Positions 1 to 5,620 of a stretch of DNA of 6,493 bases are shown in pieces; within the stretch, counting starts at the first letter, position 1; each line of letters opens with the position of its first letter. A program made the translations under genes and the position numbers. This DNA is from an uncultured Eubacterium sp. (GTDB lineage Bacteria > Bacillota > Clostridia > Lachnospirales > Lachnospiraceae). The notes under the pieces were generated by a model, which did not search any database, was not told the DNA's origin, and saw only the letters and a program-made list of their open reading frames with translations. The stretch is taken from NCBI GenBank assembly GCA_934316925.1, contig CAKREC010000068.1:1-6493 (forward strand), given 5' to 3'.

Positions 1-302
1 AAGAGGAAGACAGTCATTTAGGTGACTTTATCCAGGATGATAATGTACCGGTTCCGGCAGAGGCGGCAGCATTTACTTTATTAAAAGAACAGTTAGTAGA
101 AGTTCTCGGAACATTAACCGAAAGAGAACAAAAAGTATTGCGTCTTCGCTTTGGCCTGGATGATGGCAGAGCGAGAACACTGGAAGAAGTGGGTAAGGAA
201 TTTGATGTTACGAGAGAACGTATCCGCCAGATTGAGGCAAAAGCGCTCCGCAAATTGCGTCATCCAAGCCGCAGCCGCAAATTAAAGGATTATCTGGACT
301 AA
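1..302 (+). CDS. rpoD: RNA polymerase major sigma factor RpoD, C-terminal part (5' end outside window)
   Basis: This is the last 99 codons of the primary sigma factor, which directs core RNA polymerase to housekeeping promoters. The reading frame enters from the left edge (first full codon at base 3) and stops with TAA at 300-302. The visible part starts at the end of region 3 ([13 protein letters not shown]), continues through region 4.1 ([18 protein letters not shown]) and ends with the region 4.2 helix-turn-helix that reads the -35 element ([20 protein letters not shown], then KALRKLRHP). The [20 protein letters not shown] signature is typical of group 1 sigma factors, and the short tail after [13 protein letters not shown] is usual for the family. 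The final A of the stop codon is the first base of trmK, so the two genes are probably transcribed and translated together. A group 2 paralogue cannot be fully excluded without regions 1 and 2, but this tail and the trmK neighbour favour RpoD. Confidence 0.95.
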   Translation, partial: EEDSHLGDFIQDDNVPVPAEAAAFTLLKEQLVEVLGTLTEREQKVLRLRFGLDDGRARTLEEVGKEFDVTRERIRQIEAKALRKLRHPSRSRKLKDYLD

Positions 303-994
303 TGGAATTAAGCAAACGATTACAGATGAATGCCGATCTTGTGATGCAAAGACAACGTGTGGCAGATGTTGGGTGCGATCACGGATATGTTTCCATCTAT
401 CTGTCCAAACAGAAAGAATGTTCTTGTATTGCACTGGATGTTAATGCAGGTCCATTGGCCATAGCCAAAGAGAATATTGCGATGGCGGGATTGTCCGATC
501 AGATTACATGCCGTTTAAGTGATGGGCTTTGTGAGGTGGAACCCGGGGAGGTTGACGCTGTTCTGATCGCTGGCATGGGAGGCATGCTGGCAACACGGAT
601 CGTGCAGCAGAGCCGGGAGGTTGTGAAAACGCTCAGACAGCTGGTGATCCAGGCACAATCCGATCTGGATCATGTGCGCCGGGAAATCTGTGCACTTGGA
701 TTTTTGATAGACCGGGAAGAATGCTGTTACGACAACGGCAAATTTTATCTTGCGATCTCGTTTCTGCCGGGTACGCAAAAGCAGGAGTATAAAACGTTTG
801 AATGGCATTACGGAAGGGATCTGTTAGAACGAAAAGACAACACCTATCGTATTTTTTTAGAGAAGGAACGGCAAAAGAAGATGGATGTTATGGAAAAACT
901 TAAATCCAATTCTTCGGATAACAGCCGCAAACGAATGGCAGAGCTGAAGGAACAGCTCGGTCTTTTGGAGCAGGCACTGGAAACCTATTACTGA
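302..994 (+). CDS. trmK: tRNA (adenine(22)-N1)-methyltransferase TrmK
   Basis: The 230-residue product belongs to the TrmK (YqfN) family, cytoplasmic class I SAM-dependent enzymes that methylate N1 of A22 in the tRNA D-arm region. Seen in the sequence: the opening LSKRL, SAM-binding motif I VADVGCDHGY at residues 20-29, the acidic end of strand 2 at D46 (ALDVN), and the family motif AGMGG at 90-94. The last 60 or so residues are charged and predicted helical, matching the C-terminal coiled-coil region of TrmK, and the length is normal. The ATG at 302 overlaps the rpoD TAA by one base. The nearest Shine-Dalgarno-like stretch (AAGGA, 285-289) lies 12 bases upstream, which is rather far, so initiation is probably coupled to termination on rpoD. 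In many Firmicutes trmK is followed by a NIF3-family gene (yqfO); here a nucleoside kinase takes that place. Confidence 0.92.
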   Translation: MELSKRLQMNADLVMQRQRVADVGCDHGYVSIYLSKQKECSCIALDVNAGPLAIAKENIAMAGLSDQITCRLSDGLCEVEPGEVDAVLIAGMGGMLATRIVQQSREVVKTLRQLVIQAQSDLDHVRREICALGFLIDREECCYDNGKFYLAISFLPGTQKQEYKTFEWHYGRDLLERKDNTYRIFLEKERQKKMDVMEKLKSNSSDNSRKRMAELKEQLGLLEQALETYY

Positions 995-1027
995 TAGGGA
1001 TCCGATGAGCTGCTGCCAAGAGAAATG

Positions 1028-1035
1028 AGGGGAGG
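1028..1035 (+). promoter_or_regulatory. Shine-Dalgarno site for the nucleoside kinase gene
   Basis: AGGGGAGG ends 7 bases before the ATG at 1043. This decides the start: the upstream in-frame ATG at 1025 would sit on the ribosome binding site itself and has no comparable purine stretch before it. Confidence 0.8.
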
Positions 1036-1042
1036 CATTATT

Positions 1043-2689
1043 ATGGTGATTCAGGTTGAAAACGAACGAGTATCCTGCAAAGCGGGGACTACATTATATG
1101 AAATCAGTCGACGGCTAAGAGACCGGTATCCTTATCCGATCCTGGTTGCGAAAGTTGATGGTGTATTTCAGGAATTGTATCACACCGTTACCGATGGATC
1201 GGATGTAGAATTTATTACAGCTGCCAACGAAGATGGAAGAAGAGCATACATACGCGGCCTTTCTATGGTCATGATGAAAGCGTTGAATGAGTTCGAAACA
1301 GAAGAACCCCTTGGGTTGACGGTTGATTTTTCTTTGGATAGTGGACTGTACTGTGAACTGCAGGGGGCAACGACGGTGACAGAAGAATTTCTTGCACAGC
1401 TGACAGAGAAGATGACTGCCTGTGTGAAAGAGAATCTTTTATTTGTAAAAAATGTGATCCGTCGGAAGGATGCCGAAAAATATTTTCATTCGGTCAATAT
1501 GTTAGACAAGGAAGAACTGATGCGGTATCGCAGCAATTCGCGTACTACTGTCTATCAGTTAGGCGATTATATCAATTATTTTCACGGTGCGATGCCATAC
1601 AGTACAGGTGTGCTTGAACAATTTCGGCTGGAGTGCTATGGAAATGGGTTTGTGCTGATCACACCGAGACTGGAGTCTCCGGATAAAATGCCGGATTTCT
1701 GTCCGTCAGGAAAACAGTATCAGACGATGTCTCAGGCAAAACGCTGGGGAGAGCAGCTGGATGTTTCCAATGTCGGAGCATTGAATCGTGTGATCGTCCA
1801 GGGAAGAACACAGGAACTGATGCTGGTACAAGAGGCATTTCATGAAAAATGTATTGCCGATATTGCGAGAGAGGTTGCAGACCGGAGATGCCGCATTGTC
1901 ACGATCGCGGGTCCGTCATCTTCTGGTAAAACATCCTTTTCTTATCGATTGTCTACACAATTGCAGACGATGGGATTGCGGCCGCATCCGATCGGATTGG
2001 ATGATTATTTTGTCAATCGTGAGGATTCACCGATTGATGAAAATGGAAAACACAACTATGAATGTTTGGAAGCCATTGATATTGAACAGTTTAATACGGA
2101 TCTTTCTGCTTTATTAAGAGGGGAACAGGTACAGCTTCCTACATTCAATTTTATCACAGGAAAACGGGAATACGACAAGCCGATGCTCCAATTGCAGCCG
2201 GGAGAGATTCTTGTTATTGAAGGAATTCATGGCCTTAATGACAAATTGACATATTCGATACCAAGAAGTGACAAATTTAAAATATATATCAGCGCTTTAA
2301 CAACGCTGAATCTGGATGATCACAGCCGGATCCCGACAACGGATGCCCGTCTGATCCGCCGTATTATCCGGGATGCCAGAACAAGAGGAAGTTCGGCACA
2401 AAAGACGATTGCTATGTGGAATTCCGTAAGAAAAGGGGAACAGGAAAATATTTTCCCTTATCAGGAAGAAGCCGATGCGATGTTTAATTCCTCTTTGATC
2501 TACGAATTGGCAGCAATGAAACTTTATGCTGATCCGGTTCTGTATCAGGTGCCAAAAGATGCTCCGGAGTATTCGGAGGCACAACGGCTGCTGAAGTTTT
2601 TAGATTATTTTATTCCGATCGATCCGCATGATGTTCCACTGAATTCTATCTTGCGCGAATTTATCGGTGGTGGTATACTACTGAATTAG
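1043..2689 (+). CDS. TGS-domain nucleoside kinase (uridine kinase/phosphoribulokinase superfamily)
   Basis: A 548-residue fusion protein (numbering from the ATG at 1043). Residues 1-60 look like a TGS domain (VIQVENERVSCKAGTTLYEI...ILVAKVDG), the small beta-grasp module also found in threonyl-tRNA synthetase and SpoT. Residues 60-270 resemble the second N-terminal region of threonyl-tRNA synthetase in general layout, without an obvious catalytic motif. From about 283 a P-loop kinase of the uridine kinase type begins: Walker A GPSSSGKT at 290-297, GLDDYFVNRED around 318-327 (the base/ribose-binding acidic segment), and IEGIHGLN at 392-399 (Walker B-like). The likely reaction is NTP-dependent phosphorylation of a nucleoside; uridine or cytidine is the default guess and the true substrate is unknown. 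The protein is about 2.5 times longer than an ordinary Udk (about 210 residues). The same architecture is annotated simply as nucleoside kinase in many Clostridia. It lies 48 bases after trmK, and the rnpB promoter is embedded in its final codons. Confidence 0.9.
   Translation: MVIQVENERVSCKAGTTLYEISRRLRDRYPYPILVAKVDGVFQELYHTVTDGSDVEFITAANEDGRRAYIRGLSMVMMKALNEFETEEPLGLTVDFSLDSGLYCELQGATTVTEEFLAQLTEKMTACVKENLLFVKNVIRRKDAEKYFHSVNMLDKEELMRYRSNSRTTVYQLGDYINYFHGAMPYSTGVLEQFRLECYGNGFVLITPRLESPDKMPDFCPSGKQYQTMSQAKRWGEQLDVSNVGALNRVIVQGRTQELMLVQEAFHEKCIADIAREVADRRCRIVTIAGPSSSGKTSFSYRLSTQLQTMGLRPHPIGLDDYFVNREDSPIDENGKHNYECLEAIDIEQFNTDLSALLRGEQVQLPTFNFITGKREYDKPMLQLQPGEILVIEGIHGLNDKLTYSIPRSDKFKIYISALTTLNLDDHSRIPTTDARLIRRIIRDARTRGSSAQKTIAMWNSVRKGEQENIFPYQEEADAMFNSSLIYELAAMKLYADPVLYQVPKDAPEYSEAQRLLKFLDYFIPIDPHDVPLNSILREFIGGGILLN
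2651..2679 (+). promoter_or_regulatory. Putative sigma-A promoter of rnpB inside the kinase 3' end
   Basis: A -10 hexamer TATACT (2674-2679) is preceded by TGG (2671-2673), an extended -10 TGn motif. Exactly 17 bases upstream of the -10 sits TTGCGC (2651-2656), a partial -35 match. Transcription would start near 2686-2688, just before the first paired base of RNase P RNA at 2696. The elements overlap codons for the last residues of the kinase. The position relative to the RNA 5' end makes the assignment credible, although it is a motif match only. Confidence 0.65.
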
Positions 2690-2695
2690 TTGAAT

Positions 2696-3041
2696 ATGAG
2701 TAGCACAAGTGATCGCGGCCATTCAGACGAAAGGGAATGGGTGAGGAAAGTCCGAGCTTCACAGGGCAGGATGCCGGATAACGTCCGGTGGAGGTGACTC
2801 CCAGGCTAGTGCAACAGAAATAAACCGCCACATATGTGGTAAGGGTGGAAAGGCGAGGTAAGAGCTCACCGCTTTTTTGGTAACAAAAAAGGCATATGTA
2901 AACCCCATCCGAAGCAAGACCGAACAGAGAGCGATACGGCGGCCCGTCGTGCTTTCGGGTAGGTCGCTTGAGCCTGCTGGCAACAGCAGGATTAGATAGA
3001 TGATCACTCAATGACAGAACTCGGCTTATCGTGCTACTCAT
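2696..3041 (+). ncRNA. rnpB: RNase P RNA, bacterial class A (M1 RNA)
   Basis: This is the catalytic RNA that, with the RnpA protein, removes 5' leaders from precursor tRNAs. The two termini pair perfectly as P1: 2696-2706 (ATGAGTAGCAC) with 3031-3041 (GTGCTACTCAT). P2 pairs 2708-2714 (AGTGATC) with 3002-3008 (GATCACT). The conserved core is present: GAGGAAAGTCC at 2743-2753, the 5' strand of P4, and GACAGAACTCGGCTTATC at 3013-3030, its 3' partner. Also visible are GGTAAGAGCTCACC (the P11/P12 core), P14 capped by a GUAA tetraloop (2872-2891), TAAACCCC of the P15 region, GGTAGGTCGCTTGAGCC, and P18 (2973-2990) with a GCAA tetraloop. The overall order follows the ancestral class A layout rather than the Bacillus class B layout. 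The mature ends are set here by P1 and could extend a few bases. It begins 6 bases after the kinase stop codon and is not protein coding. Confidence 0.97.
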
Positions 3042-3054
3042 CTCTTAAAAAGAT

Positions 3055-3088
3055 TTACAATGCGGTAAGAAACGACCGCATTTTGTAA
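3055..3088 (+). terminator. Putative rho-independent terminator downstream of rnpB
   Basis: AATGCGGT (3059-3066) pairs with ACCGCATT (3075-3082) around an 8-base loop. Outside this, TTACAA (3055-3060) and TTGTAA (3083-3088) can continue or compete for the pairing with a two-base offset. The 3' side runs TTTTGTAATATAA, a weak T-tract, so termination is probably partial and readthrough into the aminopeptidase gene is likely. It could alternatively be a processing hairpin for the RNase P RNA 3' end. Confidence 0.6.
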
Positions 3089-3092
3089 TATA

Positions 3093-3100
3093 AGGGAGGA
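3093..3100 (+). promoter_or_regulatory. Shine-Dalgarno site for the M29 aminopeptidase gene
   Basis: AGGGAGGA lies immediately 5' of the ATG at 3104, with the sequence AAT between them. It starts only about 5 bases after the inverted repeat following rnpB ends, so folding of that hairpin and ribosome access are physically close. No convincing separate promoter is visible between 3041 and 3104. Confidence 0.75.
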
Positions 3101-3103
3101 AAT

Positions 3104-5086
3104 ATGACGGATATTATTCAAGAACGATATGAACTGGCGAAAGCCAGGATCCCGGAACTCAGGCATGAAAATTTTGGCGATTTTCAATCGTATGTCAGCC
3201 ACTTGACGGATCTGTTTATTGCCTTGATTGAAATTTATGATGCACCGGAAAACTCATCTTGTTATAAAAAATGGAATGTTTCATTGCATGAAGAATTATT
3301 CCCGGAAAATTATGAAACATCTTATGCAAACCCTGCTTTTAGTGAACAGGAGTTTTCCGAGAAATTAGGCCGTTATATGTGCTGGTATTATGTGACGTGC
3401 CGTAAAGCGATACCATCTGCTTATCAGAAAGATTTATATGATCTGGTTCTTAGAATGGAATTGTTTATACAGATGACGGTATTGCTGCAAGAAGACAATC
3501 TGGTTAAAAATTTAAAAGAAAATGCGTATTATTATATTCACGATTATACTGATGAACGGATGGAACGAAGTGTCCGGCAGATGGTTGTTTCAGATGAAAC
3601 GTCGGTGGTTTACCGTATGATCTTATCGGGCGAATTTTCTGATCTGGATTATCTATATCGTTATGGAAGGTATATCACCGATAATGAGATCAAGATGGCA
3701 GCATATTTGAATTCATTACCCCAGGAAAAAGTGGCCGCTATGGCAGCTACCTATACAGAAGGGTTCCGTAAGGGAATGGAGATTGCAGGAATTGATATCT
3801 CAGCGAAAAAAACAATTCAGATCCGTTATCATATTGGTTTTGAACCTATGGTATATGAAGCGGTGAAACAATTTGAAGCAATGGGACTCAAACCGGTCTT
3901 TTCGCCCAATGGATTAGAGAGTACCAGTCCGAATAAACAGGCGGATTTCGATCATCGCTTTGATGAGGCGCTGTATCTGAATCATGCACTGGTTACCGAA
4001 CGGTTGAAAGCGTCGAAGCATTTCTTTGAACAGTACAAAGAGGATGCGCTGGGATATGCAGGCCCGGCCGTGATCGAGGTGTTTGGTGAGAAGAATTTCC
4101 AGCCTAAGTATAAAAAAGAAAGCTTGTCATATACTCAGGAACAGGAAAAGATGTCCGTGGAATACAAACAGCAAAATGCGCTTATTGTCAATCAGTATAT
4201 TCCGCGGGATCAGTACAGCTACACGATCATTGCCTATCCAATCCCGGATATTGGGGATGATTTTGAACAGATCTTTGACCGGACTGTGGAAGTAAACACC
4301 TTAGATATGGGACAATATCAACAGATCCAGCAATGTCTGATTGACGCACTGGATCAGGGATATGCGGTACACATTACCGGAAGAGATCAGAATATAACAG
4401 ATCTCACCGTTACCCTGCATGAATTGACCGATCCTGCAAAACAGACAAATTTTGAGAATTGTCTGGCAGATGTAAACATTCCGGTAGGAGAAGTGTTTAC
4501 ATCGCCTGTCTTAAACGGTACAACGGGTACGCTGTTTGTATCGCAGGTATATTTAGAGGGGCTACGTTATGAAAATTTAAAAATCGAATTTAAAGATGGT
4601 ATGATCGCTGCCTATGATTGCTCCAACTTTGAAAATGCGGCAGAAAACAAAGCATTTATTAAAGAAAACATTTTGATGAACCGTGAAACACTGCCGATGG
4701 GCGAATTTGCGATCGGCACCAACACGACAGCCTATGTTATGGGGCGTGAGTTTGGCATTGAGGGTAAACTGCCAATTTTGATCGCGGAAAAAACAGGCCC
4801 TCATTTCGCGGTAGGAGATACCTGCTATTCCATGAGCGAAGAACTGATTCTTCACAATCCGGATGGAAAAGAGATCATTGCGAAAGAGAATGAATGCTCC
4901 GCGCTTCGCAAGACAGAGCCGGAAAAGGCATATTTTAATTGTCACACAGATATTACCATTCCTTATGATGAACTGGGAGAGATTGAGGTTCTTTGTCAGG
5001 ATGGCAGAAAAATTACGTTGATTCATAATGGGCGCTTTGTACTTCCCGGTACAGAAGCTCTGAATGACATATTAGATACTTTATAA
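3104..5086 (+). CDS. M29-family metallo-aminopeptidase with a long N-terminal extension
   Basis: The 660-residue product ends in an M29 (AmpS/AmpT/PepS, thermophilic metalloprotease) catalytic region. These are cytoplasmic two-metal exopeptidases that remove N-terminal residues from peptides. Family hallmarks seen in order: a Rossmann-like N-lobe beginning near residue 205 (KKTIQIRYHIGFEPMVYEAV at 235-254), VNIPVGEVFTSP at 457-468 with the expected metal ligand E463, GEFAIGTN at 533-540 with E533 (marking its expected second Glu), LIAEKTGPHFAVGDTCYS at 559-576 with H567 and a Tyr at 575, and CHTDITIP at 613-620 with H614 and D616. The Glu-Glu-His-His-Asp set known for the family therefore appears intact, so the enzyme is probably active. 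M29 enzymes are usually about 360-420 residues. The first 200 residues here are an extra, mostly helical, Tyr-rich domain that I do not recognise. No signal peptide or membrane segment is evident. It lies between rnpB and purE and probably shares a transcript with purE. Substrate preference cannot be read from the sequence. Confidence 0.85.
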   Translation: MTDIIQERYELAKARIPELRHENFGDFQSYVSHLTDLFIALIEIYDAPENSSCYKKWNVSLHEELFPENYETSYANPAFSEQEFSEKLGRYMCWYYVTCRKAIPSAYQKDLYDLVLRMELFIQMTVLLQEDNLVKNLKENAYYYIHDYTDERMERSVRQMVVSDETSVVYRMILSGEFSDLDYLYRYGRYITDNEIKMAAYLNSLPQEKVAAMAATYTEGFRKGMEIAGIDISAKKTIQIRYHIGFEPMVYEAVKQFEAMGLKPVFSPNGLESTSPNKQADFDHRFDEALYLNHALVTERLKASKHFFEQYKEDALGYAGPAVIEVFGEKNFQPKYKKESLSYTQEQEKMSVEYKQQNALIVNQYIPRDQYSYTIIAYPIPDIGDDFEQIFDRTVEVNTLDMGQYQQIQQCLIDALDQGYAVHITGRDQNITDLTVTLHELTDPAKQTNFENCLADVNIPVGEVFTSPVLNGTTGTLFVSQVYLEGLRYENLKIEFKDGMIAAYDCSNFENAAENKAFIKENILMNRETLPMGEFAIGTNTTAYVMGREFGIEGKLPILIAEKTGPHFAVGDTCYSMSEELILHNPDGKEIIAKENECSALRKTEPEKAYFNCHTDITIPYDELGEIEVLCQDGRKITLIHNGRFVLPGTEALNDILDTL

Positions 5087-5090
5087 AAAT

Positions 5091-5095
5091 GGAGG
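5091..5095 (+). promoter_or_regulatory. Shine-Dalgarno site for purE
   Basis: GGAGG ends 8 bases before the ATG at 5104, ideal spacing. An in-frame ATG at 5089 overlaps this site and would add five residues (MEDEN) absent from typical PurE N-termini, so 5104 is the better start. Confidence 0.8.
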
Positions 5096-5103
5096 ATGAA
5101 AAC

Positions 5104-5616
5104 ATGAGTAAGGTAGGAATTTTAATGGGCAGTGACTCAGATTTAAAAGTTATGAGCAAAGCTGCCGCAATGTTGGAAAAATTTGGTATTGAATATGAAA
5201 TGACCATCATTTCTGCTCATCGTATGCCGGATGTATTTGTTGACTATGCGACAAAAGCAGAAGAGCGCGGTGTTGAAGTGATCATTGCCGGTGCTGGTGG
5301 TGCGGCTCATCTGCCGGGTATGTGTGCTGCGTTATATGACCTTCCGGTTATCGGAATTCCAATCCATACAAAGAGTCTTGGTGGTGTGGACAGTCTGTAT
5401 TCGATCGTGCAGATGCCATCCGGAATCCCGGTTGCTACCGTTGCCATTGATGGTGCTGCCAATGCAGCAATTTTGGCAGCTAAGATGCTTTCTATTTCAG
5501 ATCCGGAACTCCGGAAAAAACTCAAAGAGTACAAAGTGGAAATGAAAGATGGTGTTATGGCAAAGGCTGACAAATTGGATCAGCTTGGATATGAAGCGTA
5601 CATCAAACAAATGTAG
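5104..5616 (+). CDS. purE: N5-carboxyaminoimidazole ribonucleotide mutase PurE (class I)
   Basis: The 170-residue protein is PurE, which converts N5-CAIR to CAIR in de novo purine synthesis in the cytoplasm; the family forms homo-octamers. Diagnostic motifs seen: VGILMGSDSD at residues 4-13, the class I form of the phosphate-binding loop; SAHRMP at 37-42, whose H39 corresponds to the catalytic histidine; AGAGGAAHLPGM at 62-73; and SLGGVDSLYSIVQMP at 91-105. The length is normal for the class I mutase. Class I PurE normally works with PurK, which is not in the window. The gene starts 17 bases after the aminopeptidase stop, so it is likely cotranscribed with it and has no room for its own promoter or purine riboswitch in between. 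No other pur gene is nearby: the next gene converges from the opposite strand, so purE is the last gene of its unit. Confidence 0.96.
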   Translation: MSKVGILMGSDSDLKVMSKAAAMLEKFGIEYEMTIISAHRMPDVFVDYATKAEERGVEVIIAGAGGAAHLPGMCAALYDLPVIGIPIHTKSLGGVDSLYSIVQMPSGIPVATVAIDGAANAAILAAKMLSISDPELRKKLKEYKVEMKDGVMAKADKLDQLGYEAYIKQM

Positions 5617-5620
5617 TTTC

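Noticed and set aside
2828..2839. Perfect 12-base palindrome CCACATATGTGG as a possible operator
   Set aside because: It sits inside rnpB directly after the conserved AAACCG stretch and is best read as a short helix of the RNA (P10/P11 area), not a protein-binding site.
2968..2998. TTGAGC and TAGATA as a possible promoter for the aminopeptidase gene
   Set aside because: The spacer is 19 bases and both hexamers are parts of conserved RNase P RNA sequence (CTTGAGCC and TAGAT), so the match carries no weight.
2661..3041. Minus-strand open frames of 126 and 82 residues across the rnpB region
   Set aside because: The region is explained in full by RNase P RNA (paired P1 and P2 ends, conserved P4 strands); the frames are chance openings in a structured RNA gene.
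4577..5026. Minus-strand open frame of 149 residues inside the aminopeptidase gene
   Set aside because: It lies opposite the M29 metal-ligand motifs, which show that the plus strand is coding; there is no ribosome site of note.
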